Origin: CAIPVR01 sp049316905
Lineage (GTDB): Bacteria; Actinomycetota; Acidimicrobiia; Acidimicrobiales; Microtrichaceae
DNA length: 33,810 nucleotides
Direction of reading: 5' to 3'
NCBI GenBank assembly: GCA_049316905.1
Contig: JBMOJH010000028.1
Span: forward strand, 1 to 33,810
The position numbers and the translations under genes were made by a program. Position 1 is the stretch's first letter, and each line of letters starts with the position of its first letter. Of this stretch, positions 1 to 7,927 are shown one piece after another. The notes under the pieces were generated by a model that saw only the letters and a list, made by a program, of their open reading frames with translations, ran no database searches and was not told the DNA's origin.

Positions 1-2
1 AC

Positions 3-36
3 AGCACCCTCGACCACAGCACCCTCGACCACAGCG
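3..36 (+). repeat. 15-bp direct repeat upstream of the sigma factor gene
   Basis: The unit AGCACCCTCGACCAC occurs twice in tandem, followed by a third partial copy (AGCGGCCTCACC). The unit length is a multiple of three and is in frame with the sigma factor gene, where it would read as STLDH twice. It may be part of a longer N-terminal extension or of an upstream repeat that is cut off by the window edge. Confidence 0.6.
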
Positions 37-77
37 GCCTCACCGCTCCGACCCCGGGCACCACGACCGCCCGGGAC

Positions 78-974
78 GTGTCGCCGCTGGGCCCGCCGTC
101 GGCGGAGGTCTCCCGCCTCATCGAGGAGCACCTGCCGTTGGTGAACCACGTGGTGTTCCAGGTGGCGGTGCACTTCCCCCGCCACGTGGACCGCGACGAA
201 CTGGTCCGGGCCGGGGCGCTGGGTCTGGTCGAGGCCGCCCGACGTTACGACGAGGCGCGCGGCGTGCCGTTCAACCGCTACGCCGCCCAGCGGATCCGCG
301 GGGCGATCATCGACGCGGTGCGGGCGGCCGACTGGGCACCCCGTTCCGTGCGGACCCTGGCCCGCCGCCTCGACCAGGTGGAGCAGCGACTGGCCGGTGA
401 GTTGGGACGGGTCCCGTCGTTGGGCGAGACGGCCGAGGCCCTCGGCATGTCCCGGGCGGAGCTCGACGGTCTCCGGGACCGCATCTTCCGTTCGGTGGTC
501 ATCGCGTTCGAGCACATGGTGGGTGAGGGCGACGACGAGGAGCTGACCCTCGTGGACGTGCTCGCCGACCCCTCCGACCTGGAGCCCGGTGACCAGCTCG
601 AGCAGCGGGAGCTGCACTCCTACCTGCGTGACGCGGTGGCGCTGCTGCCCGAGCGGCACCGGCTCATCGTCGTCGGCTACTTCATCGAGGAGCGCACCTC
701 CGAGGAGCTCGCCCGTTTCCTCGGCGTGACCGAGTCCCGCGTCTCCCAGATGCGCACCGAGGCACTGGCCCTGCTCCGTCAGGGGATCGAGGCGCAGTAC
801 GTGGCGCCCGAGGAGCGGGTCGAGCCGGAGGGGCTGGTCGCCCGGCGCCGGGCCCAGTACGCGGACGCCATCGGTGCCGCGACCGGCTGCCTGGACCGGA
901 TCACGCTCCGCGACGATCCGGAGTCCGACGAGGCGTTCGTGGACCTCGTCGACCGCCTGGTCGCCAGCCACTGA
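78..974 (+). CDS. FliA/WhiG-type RNA polymerase sigma factor (sigma-70 family, group 3)
   Basis: This protein directs RNA polymerase to a subset of promoters. Region 2 lies at about residues 15-85, with the DELVRAGALGLVEAARRYD stretch and the RIRGAIIDAVR part of the -10-binding helix. Region 3 is at about 100-145 (VPSLGETAEALGMS). Region 4 helix-turn-helix is at about 185-240 (LLPERHRLIV ... LGVTESRVSQMR). A tail of about 55 residues follows region 4 and matches nothing I know. The reading frame stays open upstream to the window edge and includes two in-frame STLDH repeats, so the GTG used here is only the first in-window start; the real start could lie outside. No ribosome binding site is seen before the GTG. 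No flagellar or sporulation genes lie in the window, so the regulon is unknown. Confidence 0.85.
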   Translation: MSPLGPPSAEVSRLIEEHLPLVNHVVFQVAVHFPRHVDRDELVRAGALGLVEAARRYDEARGVPFNRYAAQRIRGAIIDAVRAADWAPRSVRTLARRLDQVEQRLAGELGRVPSLGETAEALGMSRAELDGLRDRIFRSVVIAFEHMVGEGDDEELTLVDVLADPSDLEPGDQLEQRELHSYLRDAVALLPERHRLIVVGYFIEERTSEELARFLGVTESRVSQMRTEALALLRQGIEAQYVAPEERVEPEGLVARRRAQYADAIGAATGCLDRITLRDDPESDEAFVDLVDRLVASH

Positions 975-1017
975 CCCGGACACGGGCGCCCCGGGGCGCC
1001 TGTGGGAAACTCCGGAC

Positions 1018-1818
1018 GTGTCGGACCCTTCCGCGGCAGCCGTGACGGCCCGCGACCTCCGCCTCACCCACGACGACCACGTCGCGCTGGCGGGTGGCTC
1101 GCTCGAGGTGCCCGAGGGCGCGGTCGCCGCCGTGGTGGGCCCCAACGGCTCGGGGAAGAGCAGCCTCCTGGACGCGATCGCGGGCCTTCTCCCCGTGCGG
1201 GGCGGCACGCTGACCGTGCTCGGCGGGGAACCGGCCCGGCCCGGTGCCGTGGCCTACGTGCTGCAGGCCACCGAGGTGCCGGAACACCTCCCGATGACCG
1301 CGCGGGAGGTGGTCACGATGGGGTGTTACCCGGCGCTGGGGCTCCTGCGCCCGCTCGGCCGGGAGGGTCGCGCGCGGGTGGATGCGGCGATGGAGCGGAC
1401 CGGGGTGGTCGACCTCGCTGATCGGCAACTGCTCGAGCTCTCCGGAGGTCAGCGCCAGCGCGTGCTGGTGGCCCAGGGCCTCGTCACCGGCGCGCCCCTG
1501 CTCCTGCTCGACGAGCCGATGACCGGACTCGACGTGGTGTCGCGGGCAGGGATCGAGCGGGTGGTGGCCGAGGAGTGCGCCGAGGGCCGGACGGTCGTCT
1601 ACACCACCCACGACCTGGCCGAGGCCGCCACCGCGGACGTGGTGGTGCTGCTCGCCGGGCGCGTGGTGGCATCGGGCCCGCCGGAGGCGGTGCTCACCGA
1701 GGCGCACCTCGCCGAGGCGTACCGGGGACGGCTCGTGACCACGGGCGGGTTGGCGGTGCTGGACGACCCTCACCACCACGGGAACCGGCGCGACCGCCAC
1801 GACGGTCACCAGCACTGA
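1018..1818 (+). CDS. Metal-type (Zn/Mn) ABC transporter ATP-binding protein
   Basis: This is the cytoplasmic ATPase of an importer of the ZnuC/MntB kind. Walker A GPNGSGKSS is at residues 41-49, the signature LSGGQRQR at about 141-148, Walker B LLLLDEP at about 162-168, and the switch His is in YTTHDLAEA. The tail is His-rich (DPHHHGN then DRHDGHQH), which fits a transition-metal role. I start it at GTG 1018 because homology begins there; a longer in-frame ORF upstream overlaps the sigma gene and is not protein-like. No Shine-Dalgarno precedes it, but GAAACT lies 6 nt before the GTG, as in a leaderless promoter. No permease or binding-protein gene is adjacent, so it is an orphan here. Family is clear; the substrate metal is inferred. 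Confidence 0.85.
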   Translation: MSDPSAAAVTARDLRLTHDDHVALAGGSLEVPEGAVAAVVGPNGSGKSSLLDAIAGLLPVRGGTLTVLGGEPARPGAVAYVLQATEVPEHLPMTAREVVTMGCYPALGLLRPLGREGRARVDAAMERTGVVDLADRQLLELSGGQRQRVLVAQGLVTGAPLLLLDEPMTGLDVVSRAGIERVVAEECAEGRTVVYTTHDLAEAATADVVVLLAGRVVASGPPEAVLTEAHLAEAYRGRLVTTGGLAVLDDPHHHGNRRDRHDGHQH

Positions 1819-1881
1819 CCGGCAGCAGCACTCACCGGCCGCAGCACTGACCGGCCGCAGCACTGACCGGCCGCAGCACTG
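1812..1881. repeat. 16-bp tandem repeat, about 4 copies
   Basis: The unit GCACTGACCGGCCGCA repeats with 16-bp period from 1812. Copy 1 (1812-1827) has one mismatch, copy 2 (1828-1843) has one, copies 3 and 4 (1844-1859, 1860-1875) are identical, and a partial fifth copy follows. The first copy contains the TGA stop of the ABC ATPase gene. The repeat sits between two convergent genes. No stable hairpin with a T tract is visible. Confidence 0.85.
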
Positions 1882-1908
1882 GCCAACTCCAGCCCGGCCG
1901 GACCGTGC

Positions 1909-2724
1909 TCAGTGGCGGAGCATGCGCACCAGGTCGTCGTGCGCCGCGCCGTTCGAGGCGATCGCGGACCACTTGTACTCGGGATGGTCCAGATGCGCCT
2001 CGCCGGCGGGCCCGCCAGCCCTCGAGGTGATCGTGCCGCCGGCCTCCGGGATGATCACCAGGAGCGCGGCGAGGTCCCACCACGCGAGCTGCGGGTCGAA
2101 CATCGCCTCCACCCGGCCCGATGCGACGAGCGCGTACCCGTAGGCGTCGCCCCAGGTGCGGAGCTGCACACCCTCGTCGTTGACCCGGCGGAACATGTCG
2201 CCGGTCCAGTCGTGGAACCCGGTGGTGCAGAGGTACGAGGCACGCAGGCCCCGGCGTTCCGACACCCGGCAGGGGGTCCCGTCGAGGAAGCAGCCGAGGC
2301 CGCGGCCGGCGTAGACGGTCTCGCCCAGCGCCGGCAGGTTGATGACGCCCACCGCCGGGCCGTGCTCGTCCTCGAGGTAGACCAGGTTCGAGAACGTTCC
2401 GACCCCGCGGGAGAACGCCCGGGTGCCGTCGATCGGGTCCAGTACCCACCGGCGACCGGAGGTGCCCGGCCGGTCCTCCTCCTCCTCGCCGTGGATGGCG
2501 TCGTCGGGGTGTGCCGCGGCGATCTGCTCGCGGAGGAAGTGCTCCGCGGCGCGGTCCGCCTCGGTGACCGGGGAGCCGTCCTCCTTGTGGAGGACCCGGA
2601 GCTCCGGGTGGTTGAACCAGCCGAGGGTCAGTTCGCCCGCCGCTCGCGTCCAGGCGACGGCCTGGTCCAGGAGCGCGGGGTCGACGGGGGGTGGGGAGGA
2701 CGGGGCCGCGTCGGGCTGTGACAT
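1909..2724 (-). CDS. hisN: Inositol monophosphatase family phosphatase, probably histidinol-phosphatase
   Basis: This is a Mg2+-dependent phosphatase of the IMPase fold; the HisN branch removes phosphate from histidinol phosphate in histidine biosynthesis. Metal-binding motifs are present: the GEEEED run at residues 79-84, DPIDGT at 96-101 and the WWD motif at 215-217. The length of 271 residues is normal for the family. The start is the ATG at 2724; there is no ribosome binding site, but GAGACT lies 7 nt upstream, so it may be leaderless or reinitiate from the gene that ends 16 nt upstream. Phosphatases acting on inositol phosphate or 3'-phosphoadenosine 5'-phosphate share these motifs, so HisN is the most likely but not the only reading. 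Confidence 0.8.
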   Translation of the reverse strand: MSQPDAAPSSPPPVDPALLDQAVAWTRAAGELTLGWFNHPELRVLHKEDGSPVTEADRAAEHFLREQIAAAHPDDAIHGEEEEDRPGTSGRRWVLDPIDGTRAFSRGVGTFSNLVYLEDEHGPAVGVINLPALGETVYAGRGLGCFLDGTPCRVSERRGLRASYLCTTGFHDWTGDMFRRVNDEGVQLRTWGDAYGYALVASGRVEAMFDPQLAWWDLAALLVIIPEAGGTITSRAGGPAGEAHLDHPEYKWSAIASNGAAHDDLVRMLRH

Positions 2725-2740
2725 GCCCGGCAGTCTCGCG

Positions 2741-3370
2741 TCACCAGCCCGGGACCGCGGCCGCCGCCCGCTGGCGGCGCGCGCCGAGCCAACCGTCGGG
2801 CACGCCGAGGGTGGGGTGCACCTCCACGATCGACGGCGTGGCGGGCGATTCGGAGAACCCGAACCGGCAGGCGGGCCGCAGCGGGGCCCGTGCACCCAGG
2901 TCCCGGCCGTCGATGCTCGCCGTGGCCGCCGTGACGAAGCGGCAGGCCCGGGCCTGGTACCACTCCTGCACGCCGGTCGGGCTGGTGCCCCAGGTGGTCA
3001 CATCCATGAGCACCCGCGCCGCCGGCCGTTCGACCCACCGGGTGAACCAGAGCGGGCGGGGCGGGATGCGGAAGCCCACGCCGTCGGCCCGGAGGTGGAG
3101 CCGGAGGGGACCGGCACGGAGGTCGAGCGAGGTCGGCCGAGCGAGTCCCTCGAGGTCGACCACCTCGGTGCGGTCGAAGTCGTACACGGACGTCACGAAG
3201 TCGATCGTCTCGTCGTCGGGCGCGAGCAGCGTGCGGGTGCCGTCCGGGGCGGCCCACATCACGTCGAGGGTGGGTCCGACGGGGGAGCGCTCCCAGGCAC
3301 CGACCACGAACCGGTCGCCGCTCGCGAAGCCGCAGCTCGAGATCGTCCCCTGCATCCGGATGTGTCGCAC
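2741..3370 (-). CDS. Conserved actinobacterial protein of unknown function
   Basis: The 209-residue product has no signal peptide, membrane segment or motif that I recognise. It is rich in beta-type segments (DVMWAAPDGTRTLLAPDD; VYDFDRTEVVDLEG) and contains conserved-looking aromatic patches (RPLWFTRWVERPAARVL and GVQEWYQARAC). It lies 16 nt upstream of the HisN-like gene on the same strand, so the two are probably cotranscribed. The first start is a GTG at 3370; an in-frame ATG five codons in (3355) is equally plausible. Neither has a good ribosome binding site. Coding potential is supported by normal third-position GC bias and by fitting tightly between its neighbours. Confidence 0.65.
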   Translation of the reverse strand: MRHIRMQGTISSCGFASGDRFVVGAWERSPVGPTLDVMWAAPDGTRTLLAPDDETIDFVTSVYDFDRTEVVDLEGLARPTSLDLRAGPLRLHLRADGVGFRIPPRPLWFTRWVERPAARVLMDVTTWGTSPTGVQEWYQARACRFVTAATASIDGRDLGARAPLRPACRFGFSESPATPSIVEVHPTLGVPDGWLGARRQRAAAAVPGW

Positions 3371-3493
3371 GGGACGGTGGAACCCCGCCGGGACCCGCCG
3401 CGTTCCCGCGCCGCGTCAACGGCCCGTGCGCGTTCTCCGGAGCCTGCGCGACCGTTTCGGGCGTTGCGGACCCCTGTTTCCCTGACGGGCGGG

Positions 3494-4852
3494 TCAGAGC
3501 TGGGGGATGTTGGCGAGCGCGGCGGCCATGTCGGCGTCGGAGAACTCGTGGTCCACGAGCTCGTCGGCGAAGTAGGCGTTGTACGCGGCCATGTCGAGCA
3601 TGCCGTGGCCGCAGAGCGCGGTGAGGATCACCTTCTCCTCGCCCGTCTCCTTGCAGCGCAGCGCCTCGTCGATCGCCACGGCCAGCGCGTGGGTGGGCTC
3701 CGGCGCCGGCACGATGCCCTCGGTCCGGGCGAACTGCACGCCGGCGGCGAAGCACTCGCGCTGTGGACGTGAGTCGGCCTCGATCAGTCCCAGCTCGTAG
3801 ATGTGCGAGATGAGCGGGCTCATGCCGTGGTACCGCAGCCCGCCCGCGTGGATCGGGTCGGGGATGAAGTCGTGGCCGAGGGTGTGCATCTTCACCAGCG
3901 GGGTCATGCCGCCGGTGTCGCCGAAGTCGTACGTGTACGTGCCCTTCGTGAGGCTGGGGCACGACGCCGGCTCGACCGCTCGGATGATCGGGTTCATGCG
4001 CCCGGCGAGCTTCTCCCGCAGGAACGGGAACGCCAGGCCGCCGAAGTTCGACCCGCCACCCGTGCAGCCCACGATGAGGTCCGGCGTGTCGCCCGCCATC
4101 GCCATCTGCAGGAGGGCCTCCTCGCCGATCACGGTCTGGTGCATCAGCACGTGGTTCAGCACCGAGCCCAGCGCGTACCGGGTGTCGGGGTCCTGGGCGG
4201 CCACCTCGACCGCCTCGGAGATGGCGATGCCCAGGGAGCCGGGACTGTCCGGGTGCTCGGCGAGCACGGAGCGGCCGTACTGCGTGACGTCGCTGGGGGA
4301 GGGGTGCACGGTGGCCCCGAACGCCTGCATCATCGCCCGGCGGTACGGCTTCTGGTCGTACGAGGCCCGTACCTGCCAGACCTCGCAGTCGAGGCCGTAC
4401 TGGGCGCACGCGAAGCTCAGCGCCGTACCCCACTGGCCCGCGCCGGTCTCGGTGGTGAGGCGCCGGACGCCGGCCTTCGCGTTGAAGAAGGCCTGGGGGA
4501 CCGCGGTGTTCGGCTTGTGGGAGCCGGCGGGGCTGGTGCCCTCGTACTTGTAGTAGATCCGCGCCGGCGTGCCGAGCGCCCGCTCGAGGCGGTGGGCGCG
4601 GTGCAGGGGAGTGGCCCTCCAGAGCAGGTAGACGTCGCGCACCTCGTCGGGGATCGGGATGAACCGCTCGCCGGAGACCTCCTGCATGATCAGGTCCATC
4701 GGGAACAGCGGGGCCAGGTCGTCGGGCCCGATCGGCTCGTGCGTGCCCGGGTGCAGCGGCGGCGGGGGCGGCTCCGGCAGGTCGGCGATGACGTTGTACC
4801 AGGCGGTCGGCACCTGGTCGTCGGTGAGCAGGTAGCGGCTGGTCTCGGCCAT
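3494..4852 (-). CDS. trpB: Tryptophan synthase beta-like protein, TrpB2 type (PLP-dependent)
   Basis: The product belongs to the TrpB2 branch of tryptophan synthase beta chains, which condense indole with serine using pyridoxal phosphate. The PLP lysine is K113 in GSHKPNTA, the substrate loop ETGAGQWG is at 135-142, and the phosphate cradle GGGSNFGG is at 265-272. The 452-residue length and the N-terminal extension (LLTDDQVPTAWYN) are typical of TrpB2 rather than of the shorter TrpB1. I chose the ATG at 4852 because an AGGGGG ribosome binding site lies just upstream; an in-frame start 12 codons earlier lacks one. No trpA is nearby, which is usual for TrpB2. It stands alone, divergent from the oxidoreductase gene at 4976. 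Confidence 0.9.
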   Translation of the reverse strand: MAETSRYLLTDDQVPTAWYNVIADLPEPPPPPLHPGTHEPIGPDDLAPLFPMDLIMQEVSGERFIPIPDEVRDVYLLWRATPLHRAHRLERALGTPARIYYKYEGTSPAGSHKPNTAVPQAFFNAKAGVRRLTTETGAGQWGTALSFACAQYGLDCEVWQVRASYDQKPYRRAMMQAFGATVHPSPSDVTQYGRSVLAEHPDSPGSLGIAISEAVEVAAQDPDTRYALGSVLNHVLMHQTVIGEEALLQMAMAGDTPDLIVGCTGGGSNFGGLAFPFLREKLAGRMNPIIRAVEPASCPSLTKGTYTYDFGDTGGMTPLVKMHTLGHDFIPDPIHAGGLRYHGMSPLISHIYELGLIEADSRPQRECFAAGVQFARTEGIVPAPEPTHALAVAIDEALRCKETGEEKVILTALCGHGMLDMAAYNAYFADELVDHEFSDADMAAALANIPQL

Positions 4853-4975
4853 GGGTCCCCCTGTGGTGGTCGGTGGGCCGCCCGGCACCCGTCATCGGTC
4901 GGGGCAGCCCGTCGGCCGGGAGGTTAGCGACCGGTTCCCCGACCCGTTCGGAACGACCGGTGCTAGGGAGGGGGG

Positions 4976-6007
4976 ATGCAGGTCGACCTGATGACCGTGC
5001 CCATGCCGCTGGCGGACATGGCCGAGTTCGCCCCACGCGTCCGCGACCTCGGCTTCTCGGGGATGGTGGTGACCGAGGCCGGCCGCACCGCGTTCCTCGG
5101 CTGCGCAGTGGCCGCGGTGGCGGCGCCGGGGTTGCAGCTCGCCACCGGCGTGGCGGTGGCCTTCGCACGGAGCCCCATGGTCACGGCGCAGAACGCGTGG
5201 GAGCTCGCACAGGCCACCGGCGGCGGGTTCCGGCTGGGCCTCGGGACCCAGGTCCGCGCGCACGTGGAGCGCCGCTACGGCGCGGAGTTCGACCACCCCG
5301 GGCCGCGGCTGCGCGATCACGTGGAGGCCGTTCGTGCCTGCTTCGCCGCGTTCCGGGGCGACGGGCGACTGGACCACCACGGCGATTTCGTCGAGCTGAC
5401 CCTCCTCCCCAGGGACTGGTCGCCCGGGCCGATCGGTGTGCCCGATCCGTCGGTGGACGTGGCCGCGGTCAACCCGTGGATGTTGCGCATGGCGGGTGAG
5501 GTGGCCGACGGGGTCCACGTGCATCCCCTGAACACGCCGACCTACCTGCGCGGCACGGTCGTGCCGGAGCTGGCCACGGGCGCCACGCGCGTGGGCCGCG
5601 ACCCCGCGGCGGTGACCCGCATCGTGCCGTGCTTCACCGTGGTGGGCGACGACGAGGACGAGCGGACCCGGTGGCGCGAGCTCGCCCGGATGCAGGTGGC
5701 GTTCTACGGCTCCACCCCGAACTACGCGTTCATCTTCGAGCAGGTCGGGCGGCCGGGGACCACCGCGGCCCTGCGGGAACGGCAGAAGGCCGGCGACCTC
5801 GCGGGCATGGCGGCGGTGATCGACGACGAGCTGCTCGCCCACTTCGTCGTGGAGGCGCCGTGGGACGGCCTGGGTGCCGCGATCGGGGAGCGGTACGAGG
5901 GTTTGGCCGAACGGGTGGTGCTGTACTTCGCGGGGTTGGCCGCCCGGTCGGATCCGACGACCCTCGAACGGTTCGGGCGGGTGGCGGCGGAGGTGGCGGC
6001 CGCGTGA
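4976..6007 (+). CDS. LLM-class F420-dependent oxidoreductase (luciferase-like, TIGR03617-type)
   Basis: This cytoplasmic TIM-barrel enzyme belongs to the bacterial luciferase-like family, whose actinobacterial members mostly use coenzyme F420. Features seen are the N-terminal DLMTVPMPLADMAEFAPRV strand-helix, the AVAFARSPMVTAQNAWELA core, the GGFRLGLGTQVRAHVERRY motif and the AGEVADGVHVHPL strand near residue 175. The length of 343 residues fits. The ATG at 4976 is preceded by GGAGGGGGG, very close to the start. The downstream SnoaL-like gene overlaps by 4 nt and is probably translationally coupled. The substrate is unknown; the family call is firm and the F420 cofactor is inferred from the subfamily. 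Confidence 0.88.
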   Translation: MQVDLMTVPMPLADMAEFAPRVRDLGFSGMVVTEAGRTAFLGCAVAAVAAPGLQLATGVAVAFARSPMVTAQNAWELAQATGGGFRLGLGTQVRAHVERRYGAEFDHPGPRLRDHVEAVRACFAAFRGDGRLDHHGDFVELTLLPRDWSPGPIGVPDPSVDVAAVNPWMLRMAGEVADGVHVHPLNTPTYLRGTVVPELATGATRVGRDPAAVTRIVPCFTVVGDDEDERTRWRELARMQVAFYGSTPNYAFIFEQVGRPGTTAALRERQKAGDLAGMAAVIDDELLAHFVVEAPWDGLGAAIGERYEGLAERVVLYFAGLAARSDPTTLERFGRVAAEVAAA

Positions 6008-6471
6008 GCGCCGGAGCGGTGGACCCGGCGGACCGGGCGGAGGCGGCGGAGCTGCTGGCCCGCTACGCCGAGCTGATCGACGCCGGGGACTTCGACGGGG
6101 TGGGCGAGCTGCTCTCGGACGCCGAGGTGCTCGAGGCCGGCGGGGCCCGGGTGGCGGCAGGGGCCCTCGAGATCTCGGCGATGTACGCCGCCACGACCGT
6201 TCGTCACGAGGACGGCACGCCGGGCACCGCGCACGTGATCACCAACGTGATCGTCGAGGTCACGCCGGAGACCGACGAGCTCGAGATGCGGAGCCGCTTC
6301 ACGGTGCTCCAGTCCGTCGGCGACCTCCCGTTGCAGCCGATCGCGGTGGGACGCTACGTGGACCGGGTGCGCCGCATCCACGGACGGTGGCGGTTCGTGC
6401 AGCGGCGCATGGTGCCCGAGCACTGGGGCGACACGAGCCACCACCTCACGTTCGACCCGCGCTCGCTCTAG
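6004..6471 (+). CDS. SnoaL-like / NTF2-fold protein
   Basis: A 155-residue protein of the NTF2-like fold, close to the SnoaL_4 group. The typical opening helix with AELLARYAELIDAGDFDGV is at residues 14-32, followed by the HVITNVIVEV strand and the closing RWRFVQRRMVPEH strand. Members are small hydratases, isomerases, dehydratase-like enzymes or plain binding proteins. The GTG start at 6004 overlaps the stop of the LLM oxidoreductase (GTGA), so the two are likely made together and may act on the same hydrophobic substrate, possibly a lipid, steroid or aromatic. No catalytic assignment can be made from sequence alone. Confidence 0.8.
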   Translation: MSAGAVDPADRAEAAELLARYAELIDAGDFDGVGELLSDAEVLEAGGARVAAGALEISAMYAATTVRHEDGTPGTAHVITNVIVEVTPETDELEMRSRFTVLQSVGDLPLQPIAVGRYVDRVRRIHGRWRFVQRRMVPEHWGDTSHHLTFDPRSL

Positions 6472-6520
6472 GTCGTTGCGTTCCCGTCGTGGTGGTTGCG
6501 TTGCGGTCGTGGTCGTTGCG
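6471..6520 (+). repeat. 20-bp imperfect tandem repeat, 2.5 copies
   Basis: GGTCGTTGCGTTCCCGTCGT at 6471-6490 is followed by GGTGGTTGCGTTGCGGTCGT at 6491-6510 and the half copy GGTCGTTGCG at 6511-6520. The repeat starts on the last base of the TAG stop of the SnoaL-like gene and ends just before a candidate promoter (-10 TACGGT, 6526-6531) for the CBS gene. Confidence 0.7.
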
Positions 6521-6606
6521 GGGACTACGGTCGCCGTGACCCGCCAGCCACCGCCCCGCCCCGCGTCCCCCGCCCGGCACCGGCCCGACCCACAGGAGTG
6601 CGGTCC

Positions 6607-6993
6607 ATGTCCCTCAGCCCCAGCGATCCCGTCGAGCGCCTCATCACCGGTCCGCCGGTGGCCGTCCACCCCGAGGACACCCTCCTCACGGTGGCCGAGA
6701 TGCTGATCGAGGACGGGATCGGCGCCGTGGTGGTGCGGGGCACGGAGGGACCGTCGGGCGTGGTGTCCGAGCGCGACATCGTGAACGCCGTGGTCGACGG
6801 CGTGGACCTCGACGCCGACCGGGCCTCGGACGTGATGGCCATGGACGTGCTGACCATCGACGCCGCCGAGCCGATCTCCGCCGCGGCGACCGCCATGATC
6901 ACCGGCTCGATCCGCCACCTCCCGGTGGTGTCCGACGGCGTGGTCGTCGGCGTGGTGTCGATCCGCGACGTCCTGGCGGTCTACGCCGCCTGA
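6607..6993 (+). CDS. CBS-domain pair protein
   Basis: The 128-residue product consists of two CBS motifs (about 8-60 and 72-127) and nothing else. CBS pairs bind adenine nucleotides or similar ligands and usually sense energy state. The first motif ends GVVSERDIVNAVVDG and the second ends GVVSIRDVLAVYAA, the standard signature. The ATG at 6607 has AGGAG at 6594-6598 as ribosome binding site. A possible promoter with -10 TACGGT lies at 6526-6531. The thioesterase gene starts 18 nt downstream, so the two may be cotranscribed. The ligand and target are unknown. Confidence 0.88.
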   Translation: MSLSPSDPVERLITGPPVAVHPEDTLLTVAEMLIEDGIGAVVVRGTEGPSGVVSERDIVNAVVDGVDLDADRASDVMAMDVLTIDAAEPISAAATAMITGSIRHLPVVSDGVVVGVVSIRDVLAVYAA

Positions 6994-7011
6994 CCGGCGG
7001 CCGTTCCCGCC

Positions 7012-7833
7012 GTGGACCTCCTGAGCATCCTCGACCTCGCCGACCACGGGCCCGACACGTTCGTGGGCTCGGGCCCGCGGTACCCGTGGGGAGGGCTCTA
7101 CGGCGGCCAGATCGTGGCCCAGGCGCTCGTGGCCGCGGCCCGGACGGTCGACCCCGAGCTGCAGGTGCACTCCCTGCGCGCCTACTTCATCCGGCGTGGG
7201 GACCACACCGAGCCCGTGCGTTACGAGGTGGACCGCATCCGCAACGGGCGGTCCTTCGCCACGCGCCGCGTGGTGGCCCGTCAGGCGATCGGGGCGATCC
7301 TCAACCTGGAGGCGAGCTTCCAGCGCCGGGAGGACTCCGAGGATGTGGAGACCGTCTCGCTCCCGCCCGACGTGCCGGCGGCGGAGGAGCTCGACGCCGG
7401 GTCCTGGAGCCCGGTCTTCGAGCGGGCGTTCGTGCCCGAGGCACTGGTGGGCGCGTGGCCGCAGCGGGACGGGGGCGGGCGCGCCACGGCATGGCTCCGG
7501 GTCGACCAGGAGCTGTCCGACGACGGCGTGGTGCACGCCGCGGGGTTCGCCTACCTGAGCGACGACCTGCCGACGGATGCGGTGGTGCGGGCCCATCCGG
7601 TGCGCGATGAGCCGCGGGAGGTGATCGAGTCCGTGCTGTTCACCGCGAGCCTCGACCACACGATCTGGTTCCACCGGCCCTTCCGGGCCGACTCGTGGCA
7701 CCTCCACGACTTCACCTGCCACACGTTCGTGCACGGCCGGGGCCTGGCCCTCGGTCACGTGTTCCGCGCCGACGGCGCCCACGTGGCGACGGTGGCCCAG
7801 GAGGTCCTCCTGCGCGACCAGCGCACCCGTTGA
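7012..7833 (+). CDS. tesB: Acyl-CoA thioesterase II (TesB family)
   Basis: This enzyme hydrolyses acyl-CoA thioesters to fatty acid and CoA in the cytoplasm. The double-hotdog layout is visible: the first hotdog starts near YPWGGLYGGQIVAQAL and carries LQVHSLRAYFIRRGD; the second carries SLDHTIWFHRPFRADSWHL with the active-site Asp, and ends with GRGLALGHVF and HVATVAQE, which holds the conserved Gln. The length of 273 residues is normal. The GTG start at 7012 has no clear ribosome binding site and lies 18 nt after the CBS-pair gene, suggesting coupled translation. It fits the fatty-acid-related genes elsewhere in the window. Confidence 0.9.
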   Translation: MDLLSILDLADHGPDTFVGSGPRYPWGGLYGGQIVAQALVAAARTVDPELQVHSLRAYFIRRGDHTEPVRYEVDRIRNGRSFATRRVVARQAIGAILNLEASFQRREDSEDVETVSLPPDVPAAEELDAGSWSPVFERAFVPEALVGAWPQRDGGGRATAWLRVDQELSDDGVVHAAGFAYLSDDLPTDAVVRAHPVRDEPREVIESVLFTASLDHTIWFHRPFRADSWHLHDFTCHTFVHGRGLALGHVFRADGAHVATVAQEVLLRDQRTR

Positions 7834-7927
7834 CCCCCGTGTGACGGGCGGAACGGCCCGATCCCGGGACGGAATGGTCCACTTCCCGGCTGGGCTGCCG
7901 ATGCTCGGTGTGAGGAGGTGCTGCAAG

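Noticed and set aside
2628..5168. Long minus-strand frame overlapping trpB and hisN in another phase
   Set aside because: It shares the strand but not the phase of recognised genes; the product is Arg/Pro-rich and without motifs.
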